Assembly: GCA_002482005.1 (NCBI GenBank)
Contig: DLFD01000021.1
Location: 5,645-69,644 of the forward strand
Direction of reading: 5' to 3'
From: Lachnospiraceae bacterium UBA7729
GTDB taxonomy: Bacteria; Bacillota; Clostridia; Lachnospirales; Lachnospiraceae
DNA: 64,000 bases
Shown here: positions 32,959 to 41,892 of the stretch, one piece after another
Layout: each line of letters begins with the position of its first letter
How positions within the stretch are numbered: the stretch's first letter is position 1
Position numbers and translations under genes: made by a program
Notes under the pieces: model-generated
Told to the model about the DNA's origin: nothing
The model's database searches: none
Seen by the model: only the letters and a program-made list of their open reading frames with translations

Positions 32959-34008
32959 TCACTGATAGAGAAGATTGGACGAGACTGTCAGATCTGTCCA
33001 ATCCTCTGTCCCACTCTTCACATCCTCTGCAGGGATCTGCAGGATGCACAGTCTGCTTTCTCCTGGCTGAAGCGCTTCCTGAACAGGGACATTCACGGAT
33101 GCGATCTCCTTCTTTCCGTCCCTGAGGATAAGATCGATGCTGTCGCACCACTTTGCGCCTTCCTGTCCGTTCGCGACATAAAGAGCCGCGGAGATACTGC
33201 CGTCCTCATTCTGCCAGACCATGTTCACAAGGCTGTAGAAAGCTCCCTCAAAGACCGCCCCGTCCGAGAAGCGGAGCGCCAGATATGGATAGAGGTCTGC
33301 CGCATTCCTCTTCTGGTCCCGTGCCTCACGGAACCCATCGGGGTACTGTCCGTCCAGGAGACTTCCTTCCGGCATCGGAGAAGCCTTCCACCCGTCCCCG
33401 TACTTTGCCACCCTGAGCAGGGTCGAATACCACTCGACCGTCCCGTCGTCGTTCACCTTGTAGTCAGTCAGCCCGACTCCGAAGTAATACGGAGACTGAG
33501 TTGCATCCGATGTCGGATCAAAGTAGCATACATCCACATGCTGGCCGTAGTCCCTGGTTGTCTCGTCTGCCGCCTGGACGGCAGAAAGCTCATTCTGGAT
33601 CACAGCCGCATCAGCACTTCCCTCGAAGCATCCGGCAAAGTTCTCGTTGTCGGTCATCTCTGAATAATGCTTCATCTGAGAGTAGAGCGTCCGGGCTCCG
33701 ATGACTGCATCCTCAGCCGTGATCCCGGCCTCAGCCGGATTCACCGGCTTCTCATCCTCGCCTCCGGCATCTTCCGGATCTTTCCCGGCCTCCTCAGCCG
33801 TTCCGGAAGCCTCCTCAGCCGTTCCGGATGTCTCCTCAGCCGTTCCGGAAGCCTCCTCCCCGGATGCCTCCTCAGCCGTCTCTGCAGTGTCAGCTTCTTC
33901 CGATATTTCTTCCGTCTCTCCGGCGGTCTCCAGCACAGCCGCATAGGCGGGCGCTGCCGTAAGTGACAGTACGCAGGCAAGCATAGCTGCCGCGTATCTT
34001 CTCTTCAT
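32959..34008 (-). CDS. Secreted protein with acidic repeat linker
   Basis: 349 aa, no family recognised. Residues 1-23 form a type I signal peptide (ACVLSLTAAPAYA, cut before AVLETAG). A low-complexity TAEEASG linker (residues about 30-85, from a 21-bp DNA repeat) precedes a roughly 250-residue domain containing DYGQHVDVCYFDPTSD and FSDGAVFEGAFYSLVNMVWQNEDGS. This part looks like a beta-rich, extracytoplasmic domain. It is upstream of the zinc-ribbon membrane protein gene and may be co-transcribed. AAGGGGG is the ribosome site. Confidence 0.65.
   Translation of the reverse strand: MKRRYAAAMLACVLSLTAAPAYAAVLETAGETEEISEEADTAETAEEASGEEASGTAEETSGTAEEASGTAEEAGKDPEDAGGEDEKPVNPAEAGITAEDAVIGARTLYSQMKHYSEMTDNENFAGCFEGSADAAVIQNELSAVQAADETTRDYGQHVDVCYFDPTSDATQSPYYFGVGLTDYKVNDDGTVEWYSTLLRVAKYGDGWKASPMPEGSLLDGQYPDGFREARDQKRNAADLYPYLALRFSDGAVFEGAFYSLVNMVWQNEDGSISAALYVANGQEGAKWCDSIDLILRDGKKEIASVNVPVQEALQPGESRLCILQIPAEDVKSGTEDWTDLTVSSNLLYQ
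33788..33865. repeat. 21-bp coding minisatellite (TAEEASG)
   Basis: Three and a part units of GCCTCCTCAGCCGTTCCGGAA-type sequence (21 bp each) encode TAEEASG in the secreted protein's linker. Confidence 0.85.
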
Positions 34009-34106
34009 ATAGAATCCCCCTTATCTTCCCAAAGATCCCGCTGCCGGCGGAACCGTCTCCGGGCTTTCAGGTACAGTATCCCCCTTGGCCTGGATCTTCC
34101 ATCAGT

Positions 34107-36668
34107 TTATAATGTTTTCCAGAACTGTTCAAGTCTGGGGACAATATTGTCAAGCGTGACATATTCCGCATCAGACCATTCCCGGGGGAACATCTCACGG
34201 TAGGTCCTTCTGGAAAAGCGTTCATCGATCAGAAGGATCACTCCGCGGTCTTCTTCCGTGCGGATGACCCGTCCCGCCGCCTGCAGGACTTTCGCCATCC
34301 CGGGACATGTATAAGAATAGAAAAATCCGTCCATCCCTCTCCGGTCAAAATAGTTCTTCAGGATCTCCCGCTCTGTGCCTACCTGCGGAAGCGCTGTCCC
34401 CACGACAATGACGCCGATCAGACTCTCTCCTCTGAGATCGATCCCTTCTCCGAAAAAACTGCCCATGACACAGAAGCCTATAAGGGTGCGGGGAGCACTC
34501 TGTGCTCCGCCCGGTCCTTTTCCGGTAAACTTCCGCAGAAATGTCTCGCGCTCCGCTTCCGTCATCCGGCTCTGCTGTATGGCGATGTCCACATCATCCC
34601 GGCGGATCTCCTCATATGCCTGCTCCACATCTTCCATCATCCTGTAGGATGAGAAGAAGACCATGTAATTGCCGGCTTCTGCAGCGGTCACCCGGCCGAT
34701 ATACTCTGCGATCCTGCGGTAGACTGCCGGTCCCCGGTCCTGATACCTGGTCGACACATCGGTACCGATAAGCACCTTTCTCTTCGACGGATCGAATATC
34801 GACGATGCGTAGACCGCATAGTCATCCGTTCTTGCGGATATAAGGCTTCGATAGTACCCGATCGGAAGCAGGGTAGCCGAGAAGAGGATGGAAGACCTTC
34901 CCCGGTCCATGCAGGCCTGAAGGTCCGCGGAAGGATCCAGGCAGGAGACCTTCAGCTGAAACCTTCCGTCCTCTGTCATCCGTTCTGTCATCACATACTT
35001 GTCTGAGAACCGGTCGAGGGCCCCTGAAAATTCCTGCACCCGGAAGTAGAAGCTGAGAACCTGCTCCGAGATCTCATCCGAATGCGGCAGCTTCAGAAAC
35101 TTCTCAATCTGTCCCATGAGGTCCAGCAGCCGGACCGGAAGGTCTCCGGCGCTGTCTGCCTTCCGGTAGCTCATGCTCTCCCGGGTCTCTTTCCTTTCTC
35201 CTTCCAGGAATCTTTCACACTCCTCAACAGACCGCTGAAGCTCCAGTCCGCAATGGCTTCTCTTCAGCAGAAGCCGGACCATGGTAAAGTCTTCCAGATA
35301 CAGGTCGGCGCTGTACATGTCCCTCCCACGGTCGACAAGGTTGTGGGCTTCGTCGATGAGAAAGATGGCATCTGTCTTCGCCTCCCCGCCGAAGAAACGC
35401 TGAAGCTTTGCCGTCGGGTCGAACACATAGTTGTAGTCACAGATCACACCGTCCGTCCAGCCGGTGAGATCCAGCGTCAGCTCGAACGGGCAGACCTTGT
35501 GTTCCTCCGCCGCCAGAAGGATCTCTTCTCTGCAAAGATCCTTCCCGCTCATGAGCAGTTCATAGACCGTATCGCCTACCCGGTCAAAGTGTCCTTTCGC
35601 ATAAGGACAGGTTTCCGGGCTGCACGGCGGTTTTGCATCGTCATCCTTCGATCTGAGTGGCGGAAGCATCGGGCAGACCTTTTCCTTCGAAGTGATCGTG
35701 ACGACCCGGAAGGACAGCCCCCTCGTCTTCAGGGTCTTAAAGCAGTCTTCGGCAACCGTGCGTGTGATCGTTCTCGCCGTCAGATAGAAAACACGGTCTC
35801 CCATGCCTTCTCCCACAGCTTTCACTGCAGGAAAGACCGTTGCAAGGGTCTTTCCTGAACCAGTCGGTGCCTGGATGAAGAGATTCTTTTTCTGTTCGAT
35901 CGTGCGATAGACAGAAGCGACCAGCTTCCTCTGACCCTCCCGGTAAGGATAAGGGAATCCCATCTTCCGGATCGACTCCTGACGTTCTTTCCTGTGGTCG
36001 ACCGTATACTTCGCCCAGCGGCGGTACTGCCCGGTAAGGTCTGCGTACCAGTCGCTAAGCTCTTCCCAGGAATACTCCTGCTTCAGGCGGCGGACCTGCT
36101 CCGTATCCAGATTGACATAGGTAAGCTGAACTGTGATGGCAGCAGCCGGCTGCGGATCCGCTGCAGCCTCCTGCACTCCGTCCTCCTTGTCCTGCTCTGC
36201 CCGTTTCCTTCCTCTCCTCCCTGCCGTGGATCCTTTCCTCTTCGCATTGCCCTGATCCGGCAATGCACCGGGATCCTCCCGGAGTTTCTTCAGGAACATG
36301 TAGGCGTAGCACTTTGCCTGAGCCAGATGAACAGGGACCGGTTCTGTCAGACTGGTGACATCGAGAAACATCCCCTTGATCTCATCGATCGTGTAGCCAT
36401 TCTTTCCATCGATGATGCCATCGGCTCTTCCTTCGACCGTCAGAGAAAAGCCGTCCTCCGGAAAATCTCTGGTATCGCTCAGTGCAACCTCTGCCCTGTA
36501 TCCGGCTCCGCCGCGGCTCTGTACTTTCTTGTGGATGGCCCGTCCCATAGCCATAGCATCAGAATCGATCCTGGAAGAACTTTTATCGATATCCCCTGAA
36601 GCCAGAAGGAATTCCACCAGATTCCGGACGGAGATCCGAATCTCTGCAAGCTGATTTTCATCCGTCAT
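34107..36668 (-). CDS. Rad3/DinG-type DNA helicase with N-terminal PD-(D/E)XK nuclease domain
   Basis: 853 aa. The N-terminal 190 residues look like a Cas4/RecB-type nuclease: GRADGIID (Asp), YTIDEIKG (E-x-K) and LAQAKCYAYMFL (Q-x3-Y). The helicase part has Walker A APTGSGKT (about residues 265-272), four Cys in the CPML...CSPETC..AKGHFD region consistent with the XPD-type iron-sulfur cluster, LIDEAHN (DEAH box) and motif VI QAAGRVIRTEEDRG. It probably unwinds and processes damaged or branched DNA. The family occurs widely in Clostridia. AAAGGAGG precedes the ATG. Confidence 0.88.
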   Translation of the reverse strand: MTDENQLAEIRISVRNLVEFLLASGDIDKSSSRIDSDAMAMGRAIHKKVQSRGGAGYRAEVALSDTRDFPEDGFSLTVEGRADGIIDGKNGYTIDEIKGMFLDVTSLTEPVPVHLAQAKCYAYMFLKKLREDPGALPDQGNAKRKGSTAGRRGRKRAEQDKEDGVQEAAADPQPAAAITVQLTYVNLDTEQVRRLKQEYSWEELSDWYADLTGQYRRWAKYTVDHRKERQESIRKMGFPYPYREGQRKLVASVYRTIEQKKNLFIQAPTGSGKTLATVFPAVKAVGEGMGDRVFYLTARTITRTVAEDCFKTLKTRGLSFRVVTITSKEKVCPMLPPLRSKDDDAKPPCSPETCPYAKGHFDRVGDTVYELLMSGKDLCREEILLAAEEHKVCPFELTLDLTGWTDGVICDYNYVFDPTAKLQRFFGGEAKTDAIFLIDEAHNLVDRGRDMYSADLYLEDFTMVRLLLKRSHCGLELQRSVEECERFLEGERKETRESMSYRKADSAGDLPVRLLDLMGQIEKFLKLPHSDEISEQVLSFYFRVQEFSGALDRFSDKYVMTERMTEDGRFQLKVSCLDPSADLQACMDRGRSSILFSATLLPIGYYRSLISARTDDYAVYASSIFDPSKRKVLIGTDVSTRYQDRGPAVYRRIAEYIGRVTAAEAGNYMVFFSSYRMMEDVEQAYEEIRRDDVDIAIQQSRMTEAERETFLRKFTGKGPGGAQSAPRTLIGFCVMGSFFGEGIDLRGESLIGVIVVGTALPQVGTEREILKNYFDRRGMDGFFYSYTCPGMAKVLQAAGRVIRTEEDRGVILLIDERFSRRTYREMFPREWSDAEYVTLDNIVPRLEQFWKTL

Positions 36669-36750
36669 GCTTTTCCTCCTTTCCCGGCTTTTCCGTCCGC
36701 TGTGTCCGCTTTGTCTCTCCCGGTATCGCTGCCTGGTCCTCTGCTGCGCT

Positions 36751-37146
36751 TCACATTATCCAAGGTGTCTCCCACTGATACTTCTCCATGACCACATGTC
36801 CATCCTGAAATTCGACCCCGTCCTCTTTCAGAAGCCGGACCTGCTCGTTCTCCCCGCCGAATGCGAATGCCTTTGACACGCAGCCATCCTTCGTCACGAC
36901 CCTGTAGCATGGAACATGCTCCGGGTCATTGTTCGCGTGAAGAGCATAGCCCACGACCCTTGCCCAGCGGGCATTGCCCGCCAGCTTTGCAACCTGACCG
37001 TAAGATGCCACCTTTCCGCGCGGGATCTGCTTCACCACATCATAGATTCTCTGAAAAGTACCGCGGCTTTCGGCGGAAGATCCCCCCTGGCCGTAAAACA
37101 ATGCGGCGCGTGAAACATTATCCTCTGATGTGTTATGGTTTACCAT
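36751..37146 (-). CDS. MGMT-like DNA alkyltransferase domain protein
   Basis: 131 aa, only the C-terminal DNA-binding domain of O6-alkylguanine-DNA alkyltransferases. It has the winged-helix IPRGKVASYGQVAKLAGNARWARVVGYAL, then HVPCYRVVTKDG and the C-terminal LLKEDGVEF. The acceptor Cys is present, but the normal PCHRV motif reads PCYRV, replacing the His that activates the Cys. Alkyltransferase-like (ATL) proteins instead lack the Cys. It may be an active minimal transferase, an ATL-like sensor, or neither. ATG 37146 follows CAGGAGAG; the longer frame is excluded. It lies 82 bp upstream of the nuclease-helicase, also a repair gene. Confidence 0.8.
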   Translation of the reverse strand: MVNHNTSEDNVSRAALFYGQGGSSAESRGTFQRIYDVVKQIPRGKVASYGQVAKLAGNARWARVVGYALHANNDPEHVPCYRVVTKDGCVSKAFAFGGENEQVRLLKEDGVEFQDGHVVMEKYQWETPWIM

Positions 37147-37299
37147 CGTTCTCTCCTGTCGTGAGTGCAGCGCGTCCGGCTGCGAAAGGCTGCATCCCAA
37201 TATTTGTAAACTGTCTGGCTGTTTCAGCCAGGATTTATGTTATCATAAGTTTATCGGATAGATTGTACCAGTTCTGAAAGAATATCGGAGTGATCAAAG

Positions 37300-37824
37300 A
37301 TGCCGCAGGATGACAGTGGGAAAGTGAAGGACAGTCAGGAAGTGATCCGGAACCTCAGCAAGCAGATCTCTGACCTGAAAAGGCAGGTGAAGTCTGCTTC
37401 TCTCGAGATGGAGATGATGCGGGCACAGATGGACGACCTGCGCCGCGATGCGAAACGATCCGTGAATCTGGAGCGCTTTGCGATCCCTGATGAACCGCAC
37501 ATGGCGGAGATCAATGAGACAGTAGCCATGATCGAGAAGGCCATCCTCAAGCAGCGGAAGAAAAACCGTCCGACCGCTCAGGGCAAGGAAGAAAATACGT
37601 CTCCCCAGAAGCTGGATGAGCGCATCATCCTGATCGTGCTGAAGCTCCGGAGGAAGAACTTCACCGTGCGTGAGATAGCAGCTCACACAGGGCTCGGGAT
37701 CGGGACCGTACACGGGATCATCAGCAAGTACGGAAGCGATCCGGGCGTGCAGAACCTGATCACCGGCGGAACACAGATGGAACTGTCTGACTACCTGCTG
37801 ATAAAACCCGGAGAAGATGAATAA
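37300..37824 (+). CDS. Coiled-coil plus helix-turn-helix protein of unknown family
   Basis: 174 aa. Residues 12-60 are a predicted coiled coil (SKQISDLKRQVKSASLEMEM), followed by a basic linker and a helix-turn-helix near residues 122-147: FTVREIAAHTGLGIGTVHGIIS. This points to a dimeric DNA-binding protein, possibly a regulator; no ligand-binding domain is visible. GGAGTG lies before the ATG. It is divergent from the MGMT-like gene, with about 150 bp between the starts. Confidence 0.65.
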   Translation: MPQDDSGKVKDSQEVIRNLSKQISDLKRQVKSASLEMEMMRAQMDDLRRDAKRSVNLERFAIPDEPHMAEINETVAMIEKAILKQRKKNRPTAQGKEENTSPQKLDERIILIVLKLRRKNFTVREIAAHTGLGIGTVHGIISKYGSDPGVQNLITGGTQMELSDYLLIKPGEDE

Positions 37825-37825
37825 G

Positions 37826-37920
37826 GGAAGAGCGAAGGAAACAGCCATATGGCTCCTTTCCTTCGCTCTTTCGTTATACGAAAGTATGCAAAAGGCCGCC
37901 GGTGACAGTTTTTTTGCATC
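37826..37920. terminator. Bidirectional terminator region, including a hairpin-family member
   Basis: AGAGCGAAGGAAA pairs with TTTCCTTCGCTCT around an AGCCATATGGCT inner stem (37826-37872). Next, TGCAAAAGGCCGCC with a partly matching right arm, then TTTTTTTGCA (37884-37920), is a member of the interspersed hairpin family. The genes on either side converge here. Confidence 0.75.
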
Positions 37921-37941
37921 TGTTTCCGGCGTCTGCCTGCA

Positions 37942-39786
37942 TCAGATCGCGCGTGTTGCGTGCTTCAGCCATGCCTTCTCGTTCTCATCGAGGAACGGAG
38001 AGATCTTCTCATAGACTCTCTTATGGTAGTCATTGAGGATCTTCTTTTCACGGTCCGAAAGCATCTCCGGAATGACGGCGTCCAGGTCCCACGGGACGAG
38101 AGTCAGAACTTCGAACTCAAGGAACTGGCCGTACTCGTTCTTCTCTGCCTTTCTGACCATAGTCAGGTTCTCGCAGCGGACGCCGAATTTGCCGGTCAGA
38201 TATACACCCGGCTCATCGGAGGTCACCATTCCTTCCTCGAAGACGCAAGGCGTGCGGCGGCCTGGCCTAAAGGTATAGTTGATGCTGTTCGGTCCCTCAT
38301 GCACGTTCAGCAGATAGCCGACGCCATGCCCGGTGCCGTGATTGTAGTCCATGCCGACTTCCCACAGCGGTCCCCGCGCGAGATAATCGAGGCCTGTTCC
38401 GGTCATTCCGTGGTGGAACTTCGCAGCTCCAAGGTTCAGGTTGCCGCGGAGAACACGGGTGAACATCTCCTTCTCTTCCTGTGTCAGCGGTCCGCAGGCA
38501 AATGTTCTTGTGATGTCGGTCGTGCCTTCCATGTACTGTCCGCCGGAATCCACAAGGAGAAAGCTCCTCGGTTCAAGCGGGATGTTCGTCTCCTCAGTCG
38601 GTTCATAGTGAACGACTGCTCCGTGGGCTCCGTATGCAGCGATCGTGTCAAAGCTGAGCCCGAGGAAGTTTTCATTGTCCGCACGGAACTGATAAAGCCT
38701 GTCGGATACGGAGAGTTCTGTCGGCGGATTCTGCGGATCAAAGTTCGCCATCTGATTCTTCAGCCAGTACATAAACTTTGTGACTGCCACGCCATCCTTC
38801 AGATGTGCTTCTTCCATATGCTGCATCTCAGCAGAAGTCTTGATCGACTTCGGAAGCAGGGTCGGGTTGGTGCGGTCGATGATGGCTACCCCCTTCGGCA
38901 CCGAAGTCCACACCTTGTAGTTGACCGTGGAAGTATCGAACAGCAGACGGCTTCCGGACGGGATCGTCTTCATCCAGTCATAGAGATCGTTGTAAGGATG
39001 CAGGTGTACACGGTCCTCTTCCAGCTTTTTCAGAAGGAAGCTTCCGTAGATTCCATGGACAGACTGCGGGGCAGCATCATCGGTAAACTCTTCTTTCTGC
39101 GCAAACAGAAGGATATTGTCCGGTGTTACGGCGACATAGGCCAGGAAGACCGGATTGCATGCGACATCGTCTCCGCGGAGGTTCAGCAGCCATGCAATAT
39201 CATCAAGAGAAGTGATGATGTGATAATCTGCCCTGGCATCGGCCATTGACCTGCGAAGGTCCTTAAGCTTCTCTGCCCTGGACTTTCCGGTCCATACCGT
39301 ATCAAGCTCCCAGACCGGCTTCTGCGAAAGGGGCGGACGGTCCTCCCAGATCTCTCCGACCAGGTCATAGTCTGCCGAGATGGATGCTCCCTCTGTCTTC
39401 AGAATGCGGGCAAACCTGTCCCCCTTGCCTGCGGTCATGCAGCGGCCGTCAAACCCGAGCACCTGCCCTTCCCCGAGATGAGAAGCCACAAACTCCTCGA
39501 TCGTCGGCACTCCCTCTTCGCCCATCTTCATGAGCTTCACTCCGCTTCCCTTCAGCTGGTCCTGAGCCTGCAGGAAATATCTTCCGTCCGTCCAGAGGAA
39601 GGCGCCGTCCTTCAGGACCAGAGCTGTCCCGGCTGATCCGGTGAAGCCTGTGATAAACTCTCTGCACTTAAAATGATCTCCGACATACTCTGAGCTGTGG
39701 AAATCATCCGTCGGTACGAGGTATGCATCGATACCTCTCTTCTCCATGAGCGCTCTCAGTGCGCCCAGCCTTTCCGGTACTGTCAT
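37942..39786 (-). CDS. Xaa-Pro aminopeptidase (M24B family)
   Basis: A 614-aa cytoplasmic peptidase that removes N-terminal residues preceding proline, of the long three-domain APP1-type. Two creatinase-like N-terminal domains (residues 1-300) are followed by the pita-bread catalytic domain with metal ligands in LLVDSGGQYMEGTTDITRTF (two Asp), NHGTGHGVG (His) and SDEPGVYLTGKFGVRCEN (two Glu). There is no signal peptide. Its ATG overlaps the coaX stop by 4 bp, so the two are translationally coupled. Confidence 0.92.
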   Translation of the reverse strand: MTVPERLGALRALMEKRGIDAYLVPTDDFHSSEYVGDHFKCREFITGFTGSAGTALVLKDGAFLWTDGRYFLQAQDQLKGSGVKLMKMGEEGVPTIEEFVASHLGEGQVLGFDGRCMTAGKGDRFARILKTEGASISADYDLVGEIWEDRPPLSQKPVWELDTVWTGKSRAEKLKDLRRSMADARADYHIITSLDDIAWLLNLRGDDVACNPVFLAYVAVTPDNILLFAQKEEFTDDAAPQSVHGIYGSFLLKKLEEDRVHLHPYNDLYDWMKTIPSGSRLLFDTSTVNYKVWTSVPKGVAIIDRTNPTLLPKSIKTSAEMQHMEEAHLKDGVAVTKFMYWLKNQMANFDPQNPPTELSVSDRLYQFRADNENFLGLSFDTIAAYGAHGAVVHYEPTEETNIPLEPRSFLLVDSGGQYMEGTTDITRTFACGPLTQEEKEMFTRVLRGNLNLGAAKFHHGMTGTGLDYLARGPLWEVGMDYNHGTGHGVGYLLNVHEGPNSINYTFRPGRRTPCVFEEGMVTSDEPGVYLTGKFGVRCENLTMVRKAEKNEYGQFLEFEVLTLVPWDLDAVIPEMLSDREKKILNDYHKRVYEKISPFLDENEKAWLKHATRAI

Positions 39787-40553
39787 CTTCTTTGATTCCT
39801 TTCATATATGGATATGAGCCCGTCCAGCACAAGATCTCTCTCGATCCTGATACTGTGCCTGCACTCTCCTGTTACTGCCGCGGCAAGTCCTCCCGTTGCT
39901 ACCGCATGGACTTTCATACCAAGCTCTTCCTCCACCCGGTCGATCAGGCCGTCGATCATGGCCGCATTGCCGTAGAGGATACCGCTTCTCATGGCATCGG
40001 CTGTATTCTTGCCGATCACCTTCTTCGGCACTTCCAGACTGATCCCGGAAAGCTGGGATGTCTGGCTGACAAGGGCATTCAGCGAAAGTCTGAGTCCTGT
40101 CATGATCATGCCGCCGATGTAATTCCGGTTCTGGTCCACAACACATATGGTGGTCGCTGTCCCCATATCGATGACGACGAGCGGCGGTTCATACTTCCGC
40201 AGGGCCCCGACTGCACCCGCCACAAGATCAGCCCCGATCGTGGCCGGATCATCGATCCTCAGGTTCAGTCCTGTCTTCAGTCCTGGTCCGACTACCAGAG
40301 CCTGAAGTCCGCAGACTTTTCTCAGGGCCGTCCGGATGATGTAAGTAAGCGGCGGAACGACAGATCCGATGATCGCCCCTTCGATCTGACCCGGCCTGAT
40401 CCCGTGGATATCGAGCGCAGTCTTGAACAGGATCGCATATTCAAGGGAAGTCTTCTTTGTATCCGTTGAGATCCGCTCCATGAAGACGTCATCTTCACCA
40501 TCATAGCCGCCCATCACAATATTGGTATTGCCGATATCGATCGCAAGAAGCAT
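39783..40553 (-). CDS. coaX: Pantothenate kinase type III
   Basis: CoaX phosphorylates pantothenate, the first step of coenzyme A synthesis; type III enzymes are K+-dependent and not inhibited by CoA. The ATP site DIGNTNIVMG starts at residue 5, followed by the pantothenate site GADLVAGAVGA, DMGTATTICVVD and ATGGLAAAV. The ATG at 40553 follows AAAGGGGA; 55 extra codons upstream in the same frame are not supported and would put residues before the usual MLLAIDIGNTN start. Resulting length 256 aa, the family norm. Confidence 0.93.
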   Translation of the reverse strand: MLLAIDIGNTNIVMGGYDGEDDVFMERISTDTKKTSLEYAILFKTALDIHGIRPGQIEGAIIGSVVPPLTYIIRTALRKVCGLQALVVGPGLKTGLNLRIDDPATIGADLVAGAVGALRKYEPPLVVIDMGTATTICVVDQNRNYIGGMIMTGLRLSLNALVSQTSQLSGISLEVPKKVIGKNTADAMRSGILYGNAAMIDGLIDRVEEELGMKVHAVATGGLAAAVTGECRHSIRIERDLVLDGLISIYERNQRR

Positions 40554-40922
40554 ATCCGGTCCCCTTTCTTTTCCCTGAGTTTCTGACCCGCAGAAGAATG
40601 TGCTCTCCTCTGGCCCGCGGCACACCAGAATAATGTATCTCTCCTCCGCCTCATCGCATGCGGAAGCAGTGACGACTGCCACATGGAAGTATACCACAAA
40701 GAAAGCATTCCCGCTCACCCGCGCCTATGGACACGCCGTGGCACATTGACAAAAAGAATACAAACAGATGACATTGTAGATGCACATTTCTTGTCTGAAG
40801 CTGTACCTTCATGATAAACTATTGGTATATGTCTGTAGTTCAGACGACCGGCTGCAGCGGCAGATGCCGAAAGGCTTTCTCTCCCGTTCTGCTGCCGGTG
40901 CGAAATATAAGGAGGTTTTGTT
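40554..40922. promoter_or_regulatory. Divergent intergenic region between coaX and mrp
   Basis: A 369-bp gap between divergent genes. TTGACA at 40746-40751 faces mrp but its spaced -10 (TGACAT) is poor. Small frames within it lack support. Both genes must be promoted from here, but I cannot place the promoters firmly. Confidence 0.35.
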
Positions 40923-41732
40923 ATGGCAGAGAAAGCATTCCGCGGTCCTCAGAAGTTTCCGCAGAACCCGGGAAGCCACGTCAAGCATGTGATCGGCGTC
41001 ATGTCAGGCAAAGGCGGTGTCGGAAAGAGTTTCGTCACTGCATCCCTTGCCAACGCGCTTGCAAAGAAGGGCTACAAAGTCGGCATCCTGGATGCTGATA
41101 TCACGGGCCCGTCCATCCCGAAGATGTATGGTCTTACGGCTGGAATGACGACCGCGAAAGACGAGCACACCCTTGTCCCGGTCACCACAAAGAACGGGAT
41201 CAAGGTCATGAGCCTGAATCTGATCATGCCTGATCCTGAGCAGGCCGTCATCTGGAGAGGCCCGATCCTGGGTCAGGTCATCCAGCAGTTCTGGAGTGAC
41301 GTAGAGTGGGGCATCCTGGACTATCTTCTGGTGGATATGCCGCCAGGAACCGGCGACGTTCCGCTGACCGTCTTCCAGTCCCTTCCGGTGAACGGTGTCT
41401 TCATCATCACCAGCCCGCAGGACCTGGTCCGCATGATCGTCGCAAAGGCATGGAACATGGCCCGCATGATGATGATCCCGGTTCTCGGCATCATCGAGAA
41501 CTACAGCTACTTGAAGTGTCCGGACTGCGGCAAGGTTATCGAAGTCTTCGGTAAGAGCCAGGTTGATGAAGTCTCAAAGAGCACCGGACTTCCGGTCTGC
41601 GCGAAGATCCCGATCAACCCGGACTATGCAAAGATCGCCGACGAAGGGATCTTTGCAGATATGGATGTAGACTATCTTGACGATGCTGTCAGGAAGGTCG
41701 AGGAGAAGGTTCCTTCCGATCCGGTAGAGTGA
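40923..41732 (+). CDS. mrp: Mrp/ApbC-type Fe-S cluster carrier ATPase
   Basis: A 269-aa cytoplasmic P-loop NTPase that carries or assembles iron-sulfur clusters as a dimer. The deviant Walker A is GVMSGKGGVGKS (about residues 26-37). IWRGPILGQVIQQF and DMPPGTGDVPLT are the family motifs. The cluster-binding CxxC is in LKCPDCGK (near residue 200). The N-terminal MIP18-like domain of some Mrp proteins is absent, as in Nbp35-like Clostridial versions. AAGGAGG precedes the ATG, and a strong terminator follows. Confidence 0.92.
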   Translation: MAEKAFRGPQKFPQNPGSHVKHVIGVMSGKGGVGKSFVTASLANALAKKGYKVGILDADITGPSIPKMYGLTAGMTTAKDEHTLVPVTTKNGIKVMSLNLIMPDPEQAVIWRGPILGQVIQQFWSDVEWGILDYLLVDMPPGTGDVPLTVFQSLPVNGVFIITSPQDLVRMIVAKAWNMARMMMIPVLGIIENYSYLKCPDCGKVIEVFGKSQVDEVSKSTGLPVCAKIPINPDYAKIADEGIFADMDVDYLDDAVRKVEEKVPSDPVE

Positions 41733-41764
41733 TCACAGAACTCCTGACATCCGAAAGGTCAAAA

Positions 41765-41824
41765 AGAAGCCCTGCAGCCCTGCTGTCCGTATCGGCAGCA
41801 GAACTGCAGGGCTTCTTTTTTGCT
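41765..41824 (+). terminator. Terminator after mrp
   Basis: AAGAAGCCCTGCAG pairs with CTGCAGGGCTTCTT enclosing a smaller GCTG / CAGC hairpin, followed by TTTTTTGCTTTTT. It also has A-rich sequence on the left side and could serve the convergent MBL gene. Confidence 0.88.
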
Positions 41825-41892
41825 TTTTCTGTCATTCTCCGCATCTGCCAAGAGCCCCGGGTCATCCGCATATGCACGGAAGCATCCACGCA

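Noticed and set aside
40780..40992. Small frames before mrp
   Set aside because: They overlap the mrp ribosome site and start and have no supporting pattern.
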